A stretch of 64,000 nucleotides of DNA from Cardiocondyla obscurior. Lineage: Eukaryota; Arthropoda; Insecta; Hymenoptera; Formicidae. The stretch lies in contig NC_091867.1 of the NCBI RefSeq assembly GCF_019399895.1, positions 5,208,001 to 5,272,000 on the forward strand, written 5' to 3'. The translations under genes were made by a program, and so were the position numbers. Shown here in pieces: positions 1 through 14,138 of the stretch. The notes beneath the pieces were generated by a model. The model was not told the origin of the DNA. It was given only the letters and a program-made list of their open reading frames with translations, and did no database searches. Each line of letters opens with the position of its first letter. Position 1 is the first letter of the stretch.

Positions 1-3000
1 CCCTGTTGTGTCACGAAACGAAATATAGACGAGGTGGCGGTACACCACGGTGCGGCACTATAATTCAGGAATTTCAATTCCTCGCATTTTCGACATACCA
101 AACTCAAAGGTGACTTCCCGCGGCTTACGATTAACGGCCAGCCGGGGAAGGCGGTATTTATGATTATTCTGCAATTTTTATCGAGCGACAAAAATCTCGA
201 GCAACGAATATCGATGTCGGCAGCTCTCGATATAATTTTTACGTAAGCAGGAAAGACCTGTTACGTTTCGCAATTCGAGAACCACCAGCGCTTGTTAGAC
301 CGCCACTTTTTCGCGCGACCGCTCACGAATATTCATTGACAATATATATGTATATACCATATTTTTAATTTCTAAAAGCAATTAAAATTCCTCGCCGAGT
401 GAATGACGCGTAGCGCATTATTTGAAAAATCGCGGCATGTGGCGAGGAAGTATTCGCGCTGTTGAAGAGAAAGGAAGACGTCTCGACGTCGCTGGACAGC
501 TCGTCGGTCACGGTTCGTGTGCGTACGTCACGGTGTCGATGTCTGACGTTGAACGCCGCGATAAAGTAACGGGACATTAGATTAATGGCCGTCATCGTTT
601 GATATTTGTATCGTCCTTCGCGCGCGGCGAGCATCCGCGCCGTTAAGCCCTACGGGCTTAATGCCCTTTCGAGGCCATTGTATCGATATCCTTTCGCGCG
701 GCAGCGATTTGCAATTTGACTCGCGCCCGATGGAGATTTATGGTGCCGTAAATCTAATTGACTCCGGCGCTAACGCGCCGCGTCCCTGGTAGCTTTATGC
801 GCGCGCGCGGATGTCAGATATTAAAAAACTTAGCGTGGCACAATGGCCGGTCCGTGATACGGTTTCTTGCGGGCAATGACGCGGCGCGAATGCACGGCAC
901 GAATGCGGGAGTAGAAGAATTTATTTATCCCAACCCGTGGCACATTATGCCGCGTAATGCGTTACCGATGAAAGGTCTCGTTCTTCTCATGCTCGCTCCT
1001 CAAGGTACCGCGCGACACGTCGCCGTCGCCTCGGTGACGGTGCGGCGCGATATTACGCCGGATTGTTTTGGGTGAAGCTTAAGTCTCTCGGTGCGAGGCT
1101 CTGATAAATGAAAAGTTTGGGACCCGGAAAGCTTCCGAAGCGGGCGACGGGACACGGTGTTATTAATACCCGATATAACACGCACTGCACGTGCAAGCGA
1201 ATCTGCGGAAGTTTAGCAATCTGCATACCGTAGGTTCCCGTTACGTTACCGGTGTGATAACAGTAAACAGTCTGATCTATGACATACCATGCATAATATC
1301 GCGCGATTTCATGCGCCATGAGTTCCGGACGCGCCGGCCAGAAAATTAGTCCCTTTGCGAATGGGAACGCGATAAGTTCGGTAATGCGCGAAGCGCGTAT
1401 TAAACGAAATGCCACATACGCGTGCGCGCGGCAACGCGAAAATGTATATTCGTGACGTCAAATAAATTTGCAGTAAGCTGTTTGCAGTAAGTTGCCAACT
1501 ACCTCGCGAGCACCGGTAAACCGTCCGTTACGTTAAACAGCTTCGTTTCCATTAATTAAGCGCAAGCTGATACTTCCAATGGACGCTTCCGTTTTAACAT
1601 GTTTATTTGGCGAAAGCGAGACATTTCGATGCTTGTCGTATACGCGAAAAGTTGCCCGCGACGTGGAATTACTGGGCGATGGATTTCGAAAAGATGGCAA
1701 GTAGGTTCTTTTTATGTCTTTTTTTTCTGTTTTCTTTCTTTCCTTTTCTTCGTCTGTGCCGAAAGCTCTTCTGGATGGGCAATTCCGTCTTTAAAGCGAC
1801 TTATCTCGCGGCTTTAATGTACCGTCGCCTTCCTGTCCTCGCGCCGCAGAGTCGTAAACTTTTGTCCAAACCCTTGTACCGCACAGATGCCGCCGCCGCC
1901 ACCGTCGGGCTAGAAAAGACGGGCGGCAAATAACGGCGATATAAGCTTTCGCTACTACGAGGAGGGGTTTTATGGCGGTTCCGATGCCACGGCACGGTAA
2001 CAGGGTACACATGTGTAAACTATTGTCGCGGATACGTGCCGCTGCAGGGACGGGGGGGAAGAGACCCCAACGACGGCCGCGAGAGAAAGAGAAAAGTACT
2101 GACCCTTTGATCCTCTAACTTCCACGTGACGACCGCGAGAGAGACGTGACTCCCTGAGGGACCGACGTGTAAACTTATCGCGATATAACGCAGACATTGT
2201 CGCGAATATACGCGCGCGAATATCCTCCGTCTTTTTCGATGCGCGAGAGGTTCTTTTGGATATTCGCCGCTCCGCATTCTGCGTTTCGCTTACGGGACGG
2301 CACCGTCTACTTCTCCCCTCCCATCGACATGCCGATTAATATTTTCAGCCCGGAGTTATATCGTTGCATTTACACGCTATATCACGGCAATTCGATTGCG
2401 TCGCTCGCCTGCAAAAATTACACCGTGACGCAACTTTTCATGAATACTGCATAGTAAATGAATTGCCAGTTACAAAATAATGTTTATCGTGAATTTATTC
2501 TCTCGCAATTAATATTCGTTATTATTCGCGATATAATGGATGGCTCCTCATCGCCGCTGCATTTACCGGAGCGCGCTCGCGAGTTGTAAAATTATCTTAC
2601 TTTCAGTGAATTTATTATATATTTCAACGGCGTCAATTAATTACAATAGAAGCATTATTTAACGTTATTGCCTTTCATGTACAGAACGACCGTAATATAT
2701 ATTTTTAACTACGTTCGTGTATTATCTACGACATGACTCGCAATTTTTTTCTTTTTTTTTCTTTTTTTTTTGTCAATTAGCGCACTTAAACTTATCTTCT
2801 CCCTTATTGTCGCTTAAATTTGTTTGCGCGCTGCTTCTGCAAATTAGACTACAATATCATTACTCCCCTTCATCAATGCTTTATTGAAGCGACGCTCGTG
2901 GCGAGCGAAACGGGTACGCTTAATTTATTCCGAGGCTCCTCGTCATGCTCAGGCACGGTGCACTTGTATCTCGAAGAAAGCCACGCGGAGGTGGTCCCAT

Positions 3001-6000
3001 TACGATCGCACTCGTAGGTATGATCACGTAGATCGCGCTGTGGAAATGCAAGGTGATTGCTCGACGCACAAGACGGGCTTCGCTGCATTTCTCTCGTGGG
3101 CGTCACCCCGCTGCGAAGACAACACACAGCTCGCGCTCGATACACTTCTATCTCCTCCGGGAACGATGATTGCGGCACCAAACGCGAAACCGCACCGAAT
3201 CTCCACCGGCGGCCGCCCGTTTCGCCCGTTGTCTTCTCCCCCGCGATGAGAGAGGATTCCTTTCGCGTCGCTGCCGATAAATATTTGCACACGGAATTGA
3301 TACCCTTGTACGCGACGAGATACTCGTGGCACGTCATAGTAGCGATAATATAGTGGAGGAGAACCTTTATTGCCTCGATATCTGTCAGACGCGCGCGGCA
3401 AAGAGGAAAGCTGAAGAGACGAGCCTCGCGAATGGAATCTTCAGATGAAAGGGAATTTGTTTCTCCTTTGATATGCACATTCGCTGACGACGATAATAAC
3501 GGCGGCTGTGTAAATAGGATGCAATAACAGTGTAAAGATACTGCGCTGCGCCGATATCTGACCTCGTTTTCTTAAAGTGTCGCCGCCGATAGTTTCGGTA
3601 CGCGGAACATTGGAGCGCCGAATAGCGCTGCTCGCTCGAAGAGGGGAAACTGAGAAAAATGCGGGCTTTGTAAGCACCTTTTAGATAATACATCGCTTAT
3701 ATAAGAAAGGAGAGTTACACGTAAGAAGATAATTTACATAATCTCCGCATAAACTGGGGTTATCATAGGTTGTTTACACCCAACTCTGTTACGGAATACG
3801 TTATCTTTCTATACTCGTCACGCTCGCGCTTCCCTTCGTTCTCCTCCTATTATTTCCCATCGCGTTCTCATCAGCGGGGCGAGAAGCGATCCTTTTTCAA
3901 CCGAACGGCCCGTAAAACGGATAATCCGAATAAAAAGTTCCACTGTTCTTTGGGTCTCTGGGTCAATCACCGGGTATGAAATTTATTATTTACACCGGCA
4001 AAGATAGCTGTGCGCAGTCTTCTCGACATAAACAGGTTAAGTAATGTGCCTGGCGCGTTACAGCTCAAGCGCAGCTGAATTATTTATCAGCGCACCAGAA
4101 TAGAAGTTGGCGAAAGATTTAGCCTGCTAAAATTTATGAAACTTTCCTATAATAGCTAGTTCTAAAGCTGCCTCTCGCGCGCATCCACGCTATGTTAAAT
4201 GTCAAGCGACTATAGTGCAAATCCGGTGTCGCTGGATAATTTATGAAATACCTCCCAGCGATATTAGGTACGGATCGCTTATTCCGAAATATTAAAAATT
4301 TTTATTCAATGCATATTACATGCGTGTACGTGTATTTCAAAAGTCGAAACTTCCGTGTGCGATTTTCGAGAAGTAAAATATTAATATTCCCAAAAGGAAA
4401 AATATATCGCCACTTAACGTAAACAAAAATTGTTTTAAAGACGAGCATTCCTTGTTTGCGAATTTTAAAACCCCTCATTGAGTAAAGCTACGAAATTAAT
4501 TTCAATGCAAAATAAAAATAAATAAATTAATTAATTAATAAAAAAAAAAATTGCGACGGATTTACTCTATTTATTTAAACCAAACCTAACCGCATGGATT
4601 TAGTTACGTCTAATCATCGTCCGCCGTCCCAGAGGTAACCGAGTAATTAAACGTGAATATCAATCTTGAATCAATGGATTCCATTTAGCGGTGGGTGATT
4701 ATCGTCAGACTCAGCGAACCGCTCACACGCCTGAGTGATTACCCGCTACTCCTCGAATTGAAGGTCTAGTTGATTATTTTGCAGTCCCCGTTAATAGCCA
4801 GTTTAGAGGGGCCGCGCGAGAACGGTTTTGCGTAATGGTCGCGGATATCTGCGCGACTTATCTCACGCGGTGCGAAATTGTCGGGCGAAGTTGCCCCGCC
4901 GCGGTTATTCAGGTTACAGGGTAAGGAAGGACCAGGCGAGGTGAGGCGGCCCGTCGGTGGACGGAACGTGGAAACCAGTCCTACGCGAAATGCCAAATAT
5001 AGCGGGGTTGTAGAATCGGAGACGGAGAGAACGATCGAGAGCGACGGGTGCGTAGACGCAACGGCGTACGGCGAACGCAATCCTGGCCCACGCATATACA
5101 CCTCGTTTTATCGATTCATTCACTATTCCCTCTCGGCCGTTCGTCCGCCTCGCGCCGCGTCCTGGCGAGTTCTGCGAGCCTCCGCGTGGCGATAATTTAT
5201 TCGATACGTGCGAGGAAAACCGCACCCCGTTTGCATCGGGTTATTAACCGAAGTGAGCATTACTAACAAGCCGCGAACGTCGCCTCGCTAGCGTTCACAA
5301 CGCTTTGCATTCCCCGTCGAATGGGATTACTCTTTGCGCTTACGTAATAATTAAAAAAAAGAAAAAAAAGAAGCCAACGTGAAGAAAAACATTTGAAAAA
5401 TCTCAGCTACAGAAGCTAAAAGCTACAAAAGGAATAATTAATGAACCGGGGAGCTCGTTCCGCGGACATTAAAATTACGAGTTTACAAATGCGGCGTGCA
5501 ATCTCGCGCGACTGCGAACAATTCATTCACAATGCGCTTTCCCGAGCAGCGACAGCGCGTAAAGTATCGTTTGCGATTACGCGTGATTCAACTTCGTTTT
5601 AATACGGCACAAGTCGCGTCTCGATGCAGGGCAATACTCCCGACGTAAATGATTGTAACGGGGAAAAAATCCCTTCGCGTTCAAGGTGTTCTAGCACGAT
5701 CTGTCAACGACGAACCGTCCTTCAGGCGATGTACGTATAAGTCATTAAAAATCCGGATTGCCATAGAAACGACACGTATGACCGCAAATCGTTGCAGCTT
5801 TGGTAATATTTGGTCGCTCTGTGGAGGCCACTACTCATTAGTTTAAAAGGTAGCCGTCGAGCTTTCGGTGAACTAAGAGGCAACTCGACAATCTCGTCGT
5901 TGGTGGCACAGCCATTAACTGTCGCCGGGAGGGAGGGCGTCAGCGCGGTTCTAATTAATTTTAACACTTTCGCGGCATAATAAAAGTCCGCGTCAAGAAA

Positions 6001-9000
6001 ATAAGATTACGGCGTCGGCAATGTTGAGAAACTGCAAGGCAGTCATCAAACGCGTCTTCGTTATTGCTTTAGGACAAACGTCGAGAGAAAAAGAAGGGGA
6101 GAAAGAGAGAGCTTCGAATCAAACATGATTTTTACACAACCGTAAAACTTTTATCCTCGAGACTCGAACGTGGAATGTACCCGGACACGGACAATCTTTT
6201 ACAGGCAAACGAGGCGCGCGAGGGACAGTCGTTTTTATGCGGATGTAATTGATCATCCGCGATACGCGATGCGTGCGAAATCGATCTCGATGCGTGGCTC
6301 GTTCGCACCATAAATTGCATCGATAGGCGCCGCAATTGCACGAGGGAACATTGAAGGAGGCTCGACCCCTTTTTTTTTTTTTGGTAAGGCATCGTTTATC
6401 GGATATCGCGTGGCAGTACTTTTTATCCTATCCAGTACAACTTTGCGAGATATCTTGCTGATTTTTATACTTACATTTATAAATAGAAGAATTACATGAA
6501 TTTTATCACCATACTTATATTTGATAATTAATTATTTAGTGATTAATATTTTGTATGCTGACACATATCTGCGTATTTTTTGTTTAAAGCGCTAATTTAA
6601 AATACTAGTGTATGATAGGGGTTATTATTAATGGAATGCGTTTCGGTACTAAAATGATTTGCCTACGTTAAGGGCACGATACACATCACCTTACAGGATT
6701 AAACAAAGTTTCAAGATATATTGTATATTTAAAATTATCCGAAAGTGTCAACGTTTCGCGATAAAATATATAATAATACATGATAAAATCGACCATCGCG
6801 AGGCAAATATTGCTCAATCGAAAACAAATTTATAAACAAAGGTGCGGATTAAATTTTTGCATTGAATTTAGCGCGACCAAACGACAAATGCAAATACATT
6901 CGTTGTATAACTGCGATGAAATACTACTGAAACGCCGCGTTTCAATCAAATTGATTTCGCAAGCATAAAGCAAAGTCCGCGTGCTTTTGTCGCTCGTGTT
7001 GTTCCAATGGATATGCATCCACATTTTCAGAATGAACGTACCGGAAAAAAGCCGTCGCGGAAAAACCGTGACGCAATGATTTTGTTTTATTTGATTTGAT
7101 CATTTTCTCCCAGCGTGTTCGCGTCGCTTTGGGAAAATTCGTTGTAAATCATCCGCGAGGATTTCAATAATTGTTCCCACGGCGAATACGTACGCGTCGC
7201 AAGTGGAATTAGGTCGACTAATATGTATTTAGAAGTTTGAGAAATTCCGCAAATTTAGTTACAGGATAAGCACCTAGTCGCTTACAGTCGAGCTGTTGCT
7301 CGATCGCCTATCGCATTACAAGTAGCGATCGAGTAAAACAAGCTTTCCGTAACATAATGCAAGTTGTACGTTTCATGCTGCTTGCATACGTTAATCAGTA
7401 TAACATAATCTCGAAGAAAAACAAGCGGTAAAACCAAGCAATCAGCGGTGAAAAGTGAAATCCGTGCGCAAGAAAAATAATTTCTCGCGACAGAGGGAGA
7501 GAATGACTTGTGAATATTGCAATATCTTTCCAAAAAGCGTGCAAATGTATTTTATCGAACATTGTCAGAGCTCGGCCGAAAGCTTCGGAAATGAGTAAAA
7601 TAAAATGCATGAGGATTTTCCGTTTCCGAAACTAGCAATTTAATTTAAAGGTTGAGCGTGCGGAAAAAAAAACGAAACGACGTGCGGGCTGTTGCTTCCA
7701 ATTTAAGGCAACGAGTATACGACCGGCCGTGCGGTAAGTGCTTTCAGCAATCTGTATCCTAACCGTGGATTTCCATACAATATGGTTAGCTTGCCGTCTA
7801 GCAAAGCTATCGGTAAATAACGACGACAACGACAATGGCAACGACGGACGTTCGCTCTAATTCCGCGCGCGATGTTGCGCCACGCATAATAAGCGCACGC
7901 ATCACACTTTATCGGCTCCCGTATATGGGTTATGTCAGCATCCACCATCGTGGTATTGGCAACGCGATCCGCTGATACGACCGTCCATCCGTATAACAGT
8001 TCCCATTGAATCGCATCTTCTACGGTTCTACGTGAAGTTAAACGCGGAGTTAAACAAGAGTCGCCTTAAAAATCGACGCGCTTAGCATTTCACTAATCGT
8101 AAAAATAAATTTTTGCTTAATTTCGTGCGATCGTTCTCTTTAATCTATTAATTTAGCCTTCGGCTAATTTATATATTCGTCCGCAGTTATAATGCAACTT
8201 TCAGTTATATAAATTTATTTGATTGTTACTATTTATACGTGCATTTCTCTGTTTTATTACATTGATTGTTATTAATGTAAAAAAGAACGTTCGGTTGTGT
8301 ACTTAAATAAACTCGGCGCGACGTCGATGCCCTCATAAATATTCATTTGCAGCTTCAGCGGATTTGCGATATTCAAATATCAAATGTCGCGAGTTCTTTC
8401 GATAAATTATGCAACACCGATCTGCGCGCATTGGCATAATAAAAATAGCGCTGTCGAAAATGACGGCCATGCAAATTATGTTATCATTGTATCTTTTTAC
8501 CGACTTCATCCATAATTGATTGTGGGACGCACGAATTTTTGCATAAACAATAACTGGGGCACAAGGTGTTTTCGCACAACAGCAAGAAACGTTCAACTAG
8601 AGACTACGGTATTCGTCATTCTGCATTTTCTACACCACAATTTGAATTGTTGATTGAGGTATTAAGTTATGCGCGAATTACACGGGGACAGCGAAGCTCC
8701 CATCATCCGCGGTTGACGGGATTCAAATTTCGAGCTTTGTATCTCTAGCGAAACGGCGAGATCAGGCGAGTACGAATATACTCCTTTCCGTTGTTTAATG
8801 CATTATATTTTTTAATATTAAAATTTTTTTTTTTTTTATATTTTAATATTTGATACTTGTAGATTTACTTACGATTACAGTAACCAGCGCAAGCCAAGCT
8901 TTTTATATCATATAGTAAATTGCTTAGTTAAAATAAAAATTAAATTAATTAATTCTCAGATTCTATCTTTTAATTTTTTTAAATTCTTTTCGTGTACCAC
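1..9000. other. Non-coding, probable giant kug intron (part 1)
   Basis: No exon, RNA gene or transposon is recognisable on either strand. The sequence is CpG-rich with scattered AT-rich islands. Low-complexity tracts: interrupted poly-T at 2744-2771, ATTA/A-rich at 4503-4550, T13 at 6370-6382 and T14 at 8824-8837. Open frames up to 201 codons occur (for example 2873-3478 on the - strand), but they have random-looking, Arg/Ser-rich composition, overlap open frames on other strands and match no family I know. Assignment to a kug intron rests only on the downstream kug exon starting mid-domain. Confidence 0.5.
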
Positions 9001-9340
9001 AGCGTGCGCAATTGTTTCATATTAATGCAAGAATAAATTATAAGTGGGCAAGTAAATTATTTCGCGAAAAGGTATAGGGAAATCGACTGGCGTGAAGCGC
9101 GACGTGTTTGGGAATAGTCTTGTTATTCCTCGTAATCCGGGTATATCTCTTCGGCTCGAAGTGTCGGCGTCGAAGACGGATTTCTCGCTCGGCCGTCCTC
9201 TCCTCCTGACAGATCGATCGAGATGAAGTAAGTCGACACTTGGCGGGAAACGCGCTCGAGCGGTTGACCTGCCGTTTCGTTTCGCCTCCTTGTCGTTTCT
9301 CTATTCCCCTCTTGTTCGAGCGTGCCAAATAAATACAACG

Positions 9341-9383
9341 AGAGCGAGAGAGAGAGAGAGAAAGAGAAATAGAGAGAGAGAGA
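9341..9383. repeat. (GA)n microsatellite, interrupted
   Basis: About 40 bp of GAGAG units with A-rich interruptions. It makes the Ser/Leu-repeat peptides seen in antisense frames spurious. Confidence 0.9.
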
Positions 9384-10242
9384 TCGTGGACCGGTTCGAC
9401 CGGACGCGACAGTGCATTGAATGGGCCATTCACTAACTTTGACGTTTCCACCCACGTAAGTTTCCAGACATTTTACGAGGTCGTGGACCGCGCTGCCGTG
9501 CCGTACGCGAGCCCCAACTTAACGCTCCGCCGTTTGTTTCAGGCCACGACGGCCAGTCATCGCCGCGGATTTAAGCCTCTAAGTGGAATCGAGATTTCGC
9601 GCCGGAGGGCTTTCCGAAAGTCGCCCCGAGCTATTTGTAATACGTTCGGGTGGGTAACTCTATATACTTCTCGCGGGAGAACTTCCGAGGAAACTCGTGA
9701 GAAGTACCTTATACGATACGTTGAAGATTTCCACGATTTATCGTCCCGGTACCTTGAATTAGCATACCCAAAATATCCGAGCAGATTTCGCGGAAACTTG
9801 ATGTAGAAATGGCATCTCGTGCTAAATTGGTGTGACATTAATTATGCGGCGACTGTGAAAGTTGGCGACAAATAGAGCTAGCTGTCGAACTCGATTTCAT
9901 TAAAATCGATAGAATTCAATTGCGCTATTTAAATTTTAATCGCCACGTCACTGAAACGAGACGCGCGTCAGTAGGTGGACAACATACACGGTATTAAAAA
10001 GGTGGAAAGAAAATGTAGGCATCGCGAGGGTCGCGCAACGACTTTAAAAGTTGTAATAAATTCCGGCAAGCGGTGCGCTTGACGTGAATTGTCGTACGGC
10101 ACACAGTCGGCCGAAGAAAGGGGTGGTGGAGGAGAGAGAAACAGAGAGAGTCCATGGAACCCGCGCGTGTCGAGTCAGACAGCAGAAACGGAAGTGGAGA
10201 GAAGGTTAGGGTGGATTCTCCGGAACAGGTTGCCGGAGATTT

Positions 10243-10263
10243 AGAAAGAGAGAGAGAGAGAGA
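10243..10263. repeat. (GA)n microsatellite
   Basis: Uninterrupted GA run after an A-rich lead, part of the purine-rich segment at 10.1-10.3 kb. Confidence 0.9.
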
Positions 10264-13200
10264 AGCAAAGCGAAGTAGTAGCCGGGGAGAGGGCCCGTTT
10301 CACCCTGGCGGTTGATTCTGGGTGCCCGAACGGGGACGAGGGTCAGAGGGGTGCAACGCCAGACTTCTGGTTGCATGCGTCAAGTGCATACTTCAAGTCG
10401 CCCTAGGGCTATACAGCGTCTATCCACTACCCAGACCTAGCTGTCTCACTCGTTCGTTCTCTTCCACCCCTCGTTCACCCGCCGTCACTCCTCGTTCATC
10501 TCCTCCTCCCTCGGTCGTAACTCAAGAGTTAGGGTAGCTTAATTCTCGGATACGCGACGACGTATAGGCGCATATTCCCCCGGCGCTTTACCCCTCTCCC
10601 CCCCCCATACCGGCGGAGAGGCCGCAGCAATTTCGCCCGCGAAATTAAGGAAATTTTCTGTAACGAGCACCGAAACGGCGGAACATCTTTCACAAGCCGG
10701 CTGGCTGTCCGCGAATTACGGCGACGGGGAACGCCGCCGCCATGGCGCGCATATTTCCTGGCGCACGCGAGAAAACTCGCCCCCCGGCGACGTTGAGTGA
10801 CTCCACCTTGTGGCTTCCACGTCGCTGTTATATAACGCATAAATTGGAATAGTTAGCGGTAAGGATGATATTGACTGACGCTTACCCGACAGAGCATTCC
10901 GGCGGAACGGGAAGAATAACAATTACGCGGACCCATTAACGTCAACGTGGCGTGGAACATGAATTTTAACTCTGAATGCGTTTTTCCGTCAAGCTACGGG
11001 ATCATCGAAAACATATTTATCGAGCGTTTACGTTGATCTAAATACCGTCGCGTTTTAACACGCCCGCGAATGCGATTTCCGCGCGGCACGTTCTTAACCC
11101 GCGACAGGCTTGAATTTCAAACGCTATTTACCGAACTGTGTACATCTTTATTGCATGACAGTTTCCCTAGATCGTAAAGTTGTCCGAGCGGCTGTTATAT
11201 TAGTTACGGCCGGATATCCGATACGCCGCAATAACATTATGTTGCTCGTGGCGTGTTGGGAAGTGCCGGTTTTCCATCAAGAAATATCGGATTTCACGGG
11301 TTTATACGGAGTGCGCGTTTCGCTCCGCGTCCAGACGAGGCTCGCGATCACCATGCCTTGGTGTACTTATCATCACAACCGCATAATTACGCCGGACGCA
11401 CGGTATAAACTATCGCTAAATTGCATCCGGAATTCGATGTCCGCGAAAAGGAGAAAAAATGGGAGAGAGAAGAGGAGAGTACGCAAATTCACCAGAGTTC
11501 AACGTCGCGACGATAAAAACGACGACAAATTTTTCCCCTCGCAAATTAACTTGAATTCTGTTTTTCACAACGCGGCCAATCGAGGATAGCCGACGTGTGC
11601 ATCGACAGCATAATGAAAAGGAAGGAAGCAGATAGCGGACGATTAATCTTTCTCGAAGGCTATTAATCGCTACGACGTACGAAAGCAGTATTTTTCTCAA
11701 AGTAATGAAATCCATCGCGTTCGATTAATTACGCTTTTTCTTTCATTACGGGAACCGGAGCCCGTTGGGAGTCTCACTAACAAATAGGGGACAACTTCAT
11801 CGTCGCGATGTTAAGGACGAGGCGAGACGCTAATGAGTGTGGGCCGGCAACGGATACCTCGGAATAGTATCGGACGAGGTCGCTTGGTCGCAGCCGGTGA
11901 TTAGTCGTTAACGCTTATCATTAACCTCAAAGGTTAATTTCTGCATTAATTACTCTGTGTCGTCCGGTGGAAACTATCTTGGCCGGCGCCGCGCGTGGAC
12001 GAAACACCACAGGTGTTCGATGCTGCCGAATGAACCGCGAGCCGTTCTCGGTCAACCGTGGAAATCAACCGGAGTAAAACGCGAAACGCATTCACCGATA
12101 ATGTAATGTCGATTTCCGAAACAAATTATTCATTTCGAAATTGCTGCAATTGAATATTACAGCGGCGTGACTTTTAGAATTTTTTTTCTTCCCTATATCG
12201 TTTAATAAAAAAAATATTTTCTTGTTTTTTAAAATAATTTACAGTTAAAAAAAAATTTATCAAATGTAAAAAAAAAAAAACAATTTAAAGCAAACCCGCG
12301 CGTTTTACGCGAAAGGAAATCAAATTAGTGCCTCAGAGGAAAAAAAATCCTCGCATTGAATTACATTTGAATTCGATAATTACCTATAAATTCATTACGA
12401 CGCAGAAATTTCTGTCAATATGACTGTTTTATAAAGTGTAAACGCGGTGAAATGCGCACTACATATCGAACTTCTCGAATTACGCGATTATTTTTTTAAC
12501 GAGCACACCGGCTCTGGTCGTTATTGCATTCTCGATAGAACTACGTGCTGCAGATGCTCCGGCAATTCGCGCTCTTTCCCCCCATTGTACTTTCTCGATC
12601 AATGAAAATGTTCAATCTAAAACCGGCCGCATGTAGATTCGCCGGCGCATATCGACGCTTTACACAACTCCTATTAAATACAGCACTTCGATAGTTAATA
12701 ACAACAGCGGTGTAATTACTGCTCTTTAGACACGGATCAATGTAGTCATTAACGCGGACAGGTAATACTTGTATCCGTGTTGATTAGCGGAAAAGGGCAA
12801 AGACTCCGTCCTGCATAAGATAGGATTATTAATGAGACTATCGATAAACGCCGCTTAATTGCTATTGGTTTTGTCCGCGCGCGCGACGTAGAATCATCGT
12901 CCGATCGTACATCAGGTGCTCCCACGTCAGGTGACGGTGATAAACGCGCGACGCGACGTCTTGCGACGAATTTTACCGCATTCGTACAATGCCTCCGTCA
13001 CAATGCATGCTCATTAGATTAATTTAATGTAACGCTCATCAGCTCGCTTTGCGTCTCTCGCTCGTTAATCATTTATGGTTTTTGGCGGAATAGTAAAGAG
13101 AGAAAAAAAAAGCTCGTCCACAAACCCGACAGTGTATCTCACGTCGAACACTTCGTGATTGAATGCGCCGAGATATTTTTCCCCCGAATAAAAAGATAGG

Positions 13201-14110
13201 TATCGTGGAAAAAGCCTGGCAGTTTCATAACAACTTATCGCTCGCCCTAATAGCCGAGAATTTATCGCCGTTGCACCCTATATTTTTGCCGAACAAAAAC
13301 GGATATTAGAGCAAGAATGTGGCTTGGAGGTTGGAGGGGAGGTAAAACGATAGGTGTAAGAAGGCGACTGATTAGACGCTAAAAGCGACCGGCGCCTCCA
13401 TGTGTCTATGTGTCTCGAATAAATCTCGCTAGGTGGGAAATTTATAGCAGCGCCCTTCCGACCACCTAAGTAATACATTTTCTGCGTGTCCGCAGATACG
13501 ACGCCCGATTAACAGACCCCGCGCTGGCGACCCGCCCATACCGAGAGCGGGTTACGATATTAACGGCGGCGAAATACGATTCATTTACACCCACCCGCGC
13601 CTCCGTCCGTGAACGAAACGTTCGAGATCGAACGAGTGGGATGGTGCAGGCTCGATGAGCGTACAATGCCGGTAGCTGCCACACGCCGACGTTATCTCGA
13701 CCCCCATTGAAATATCGCGCGTACGAGCCGCGCGAGGAGAATAAGTCACGAGACGGAATCTAATTTGCATCGGGACACTTAGCCTCCGCGATCAGCGTGA
13801 TCGACGATCCGCATTGTCTGCCGTTAATTTCCACACGGGTGTGCGCATTGTAATCGATCTCGAGGGTTTCAAGGGTGTGCGCTTACGCGAGGGTTAAACG
13901 CGCGCTGGCACGTATCACGCCGTGAAAGACGAAATGTAGAAACATCTTGGTGAAGGGGGGAGAAAGAAAAAAAAATATCTACGAGCCTACACCCCTCGAC
14001 TACGGCGATACGACTTCGATAGCCGAGACCCGAGGTTGAAAAAAGAAATCTTTTTACGGTGTATCTGAGTTTCCACGTCGTTTGACGTTTCTCCGGTGGA
14101 CGTAGAGGAG

Positions 14111-14138
14111 GGTAGCTCAAAGGCGGGTAGCTCAAAGG
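14111..14138. repeat. Two-copy tandem repeat, 15-bp period
   Basis: GGTAGCTCAAAGG occurs twice (14111-14123 and 14126-14138) separated by CG. A very local duplication with no apparent function. Confidence 0.9.

Larger units (their letters stand above)
9001..10560. promoter_or_regulatory. GAGAG-rich then CT-rich segment, candidate cis-regulatory or promoter region
   Basis: Purine runs made of GAGAG units at 9341-9383, about 10120-10155 and 10243-10263 are followed by a pyrimidine-rich stretch at about 10430-10520 (many TCGTTC and CCTC words). CpG density is high. GAGAG is the core site of insect GAGA factor (Trl), which marks promoters and Polycomb elements. A short frame with an ATG at 10154 (MEPARVESDS..., 54 codons) lies inside but has no support as a gene. 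The call is inference from composition. Confidence 0.25.

Noticed and set aside
2873..3478. 201-codon open frame on the - strand, the longest in the first 40 kb
   Set aside because: No recognisable domain; both strands and several frames are open in this GC-rich stretch, composition is random, and no consistent splice or start context was seen.
9123..9455. Ser/Leu-repeat protein frame on the - strand
   Set aside because: The repeat arises from the GA microsatellite at 9341-9383.
11110..11589. 159-codon open frame on the + strand
   Set aside because: Random-looking sequence with no family resemblance, and partly overlapped by an open frame on the other strand.
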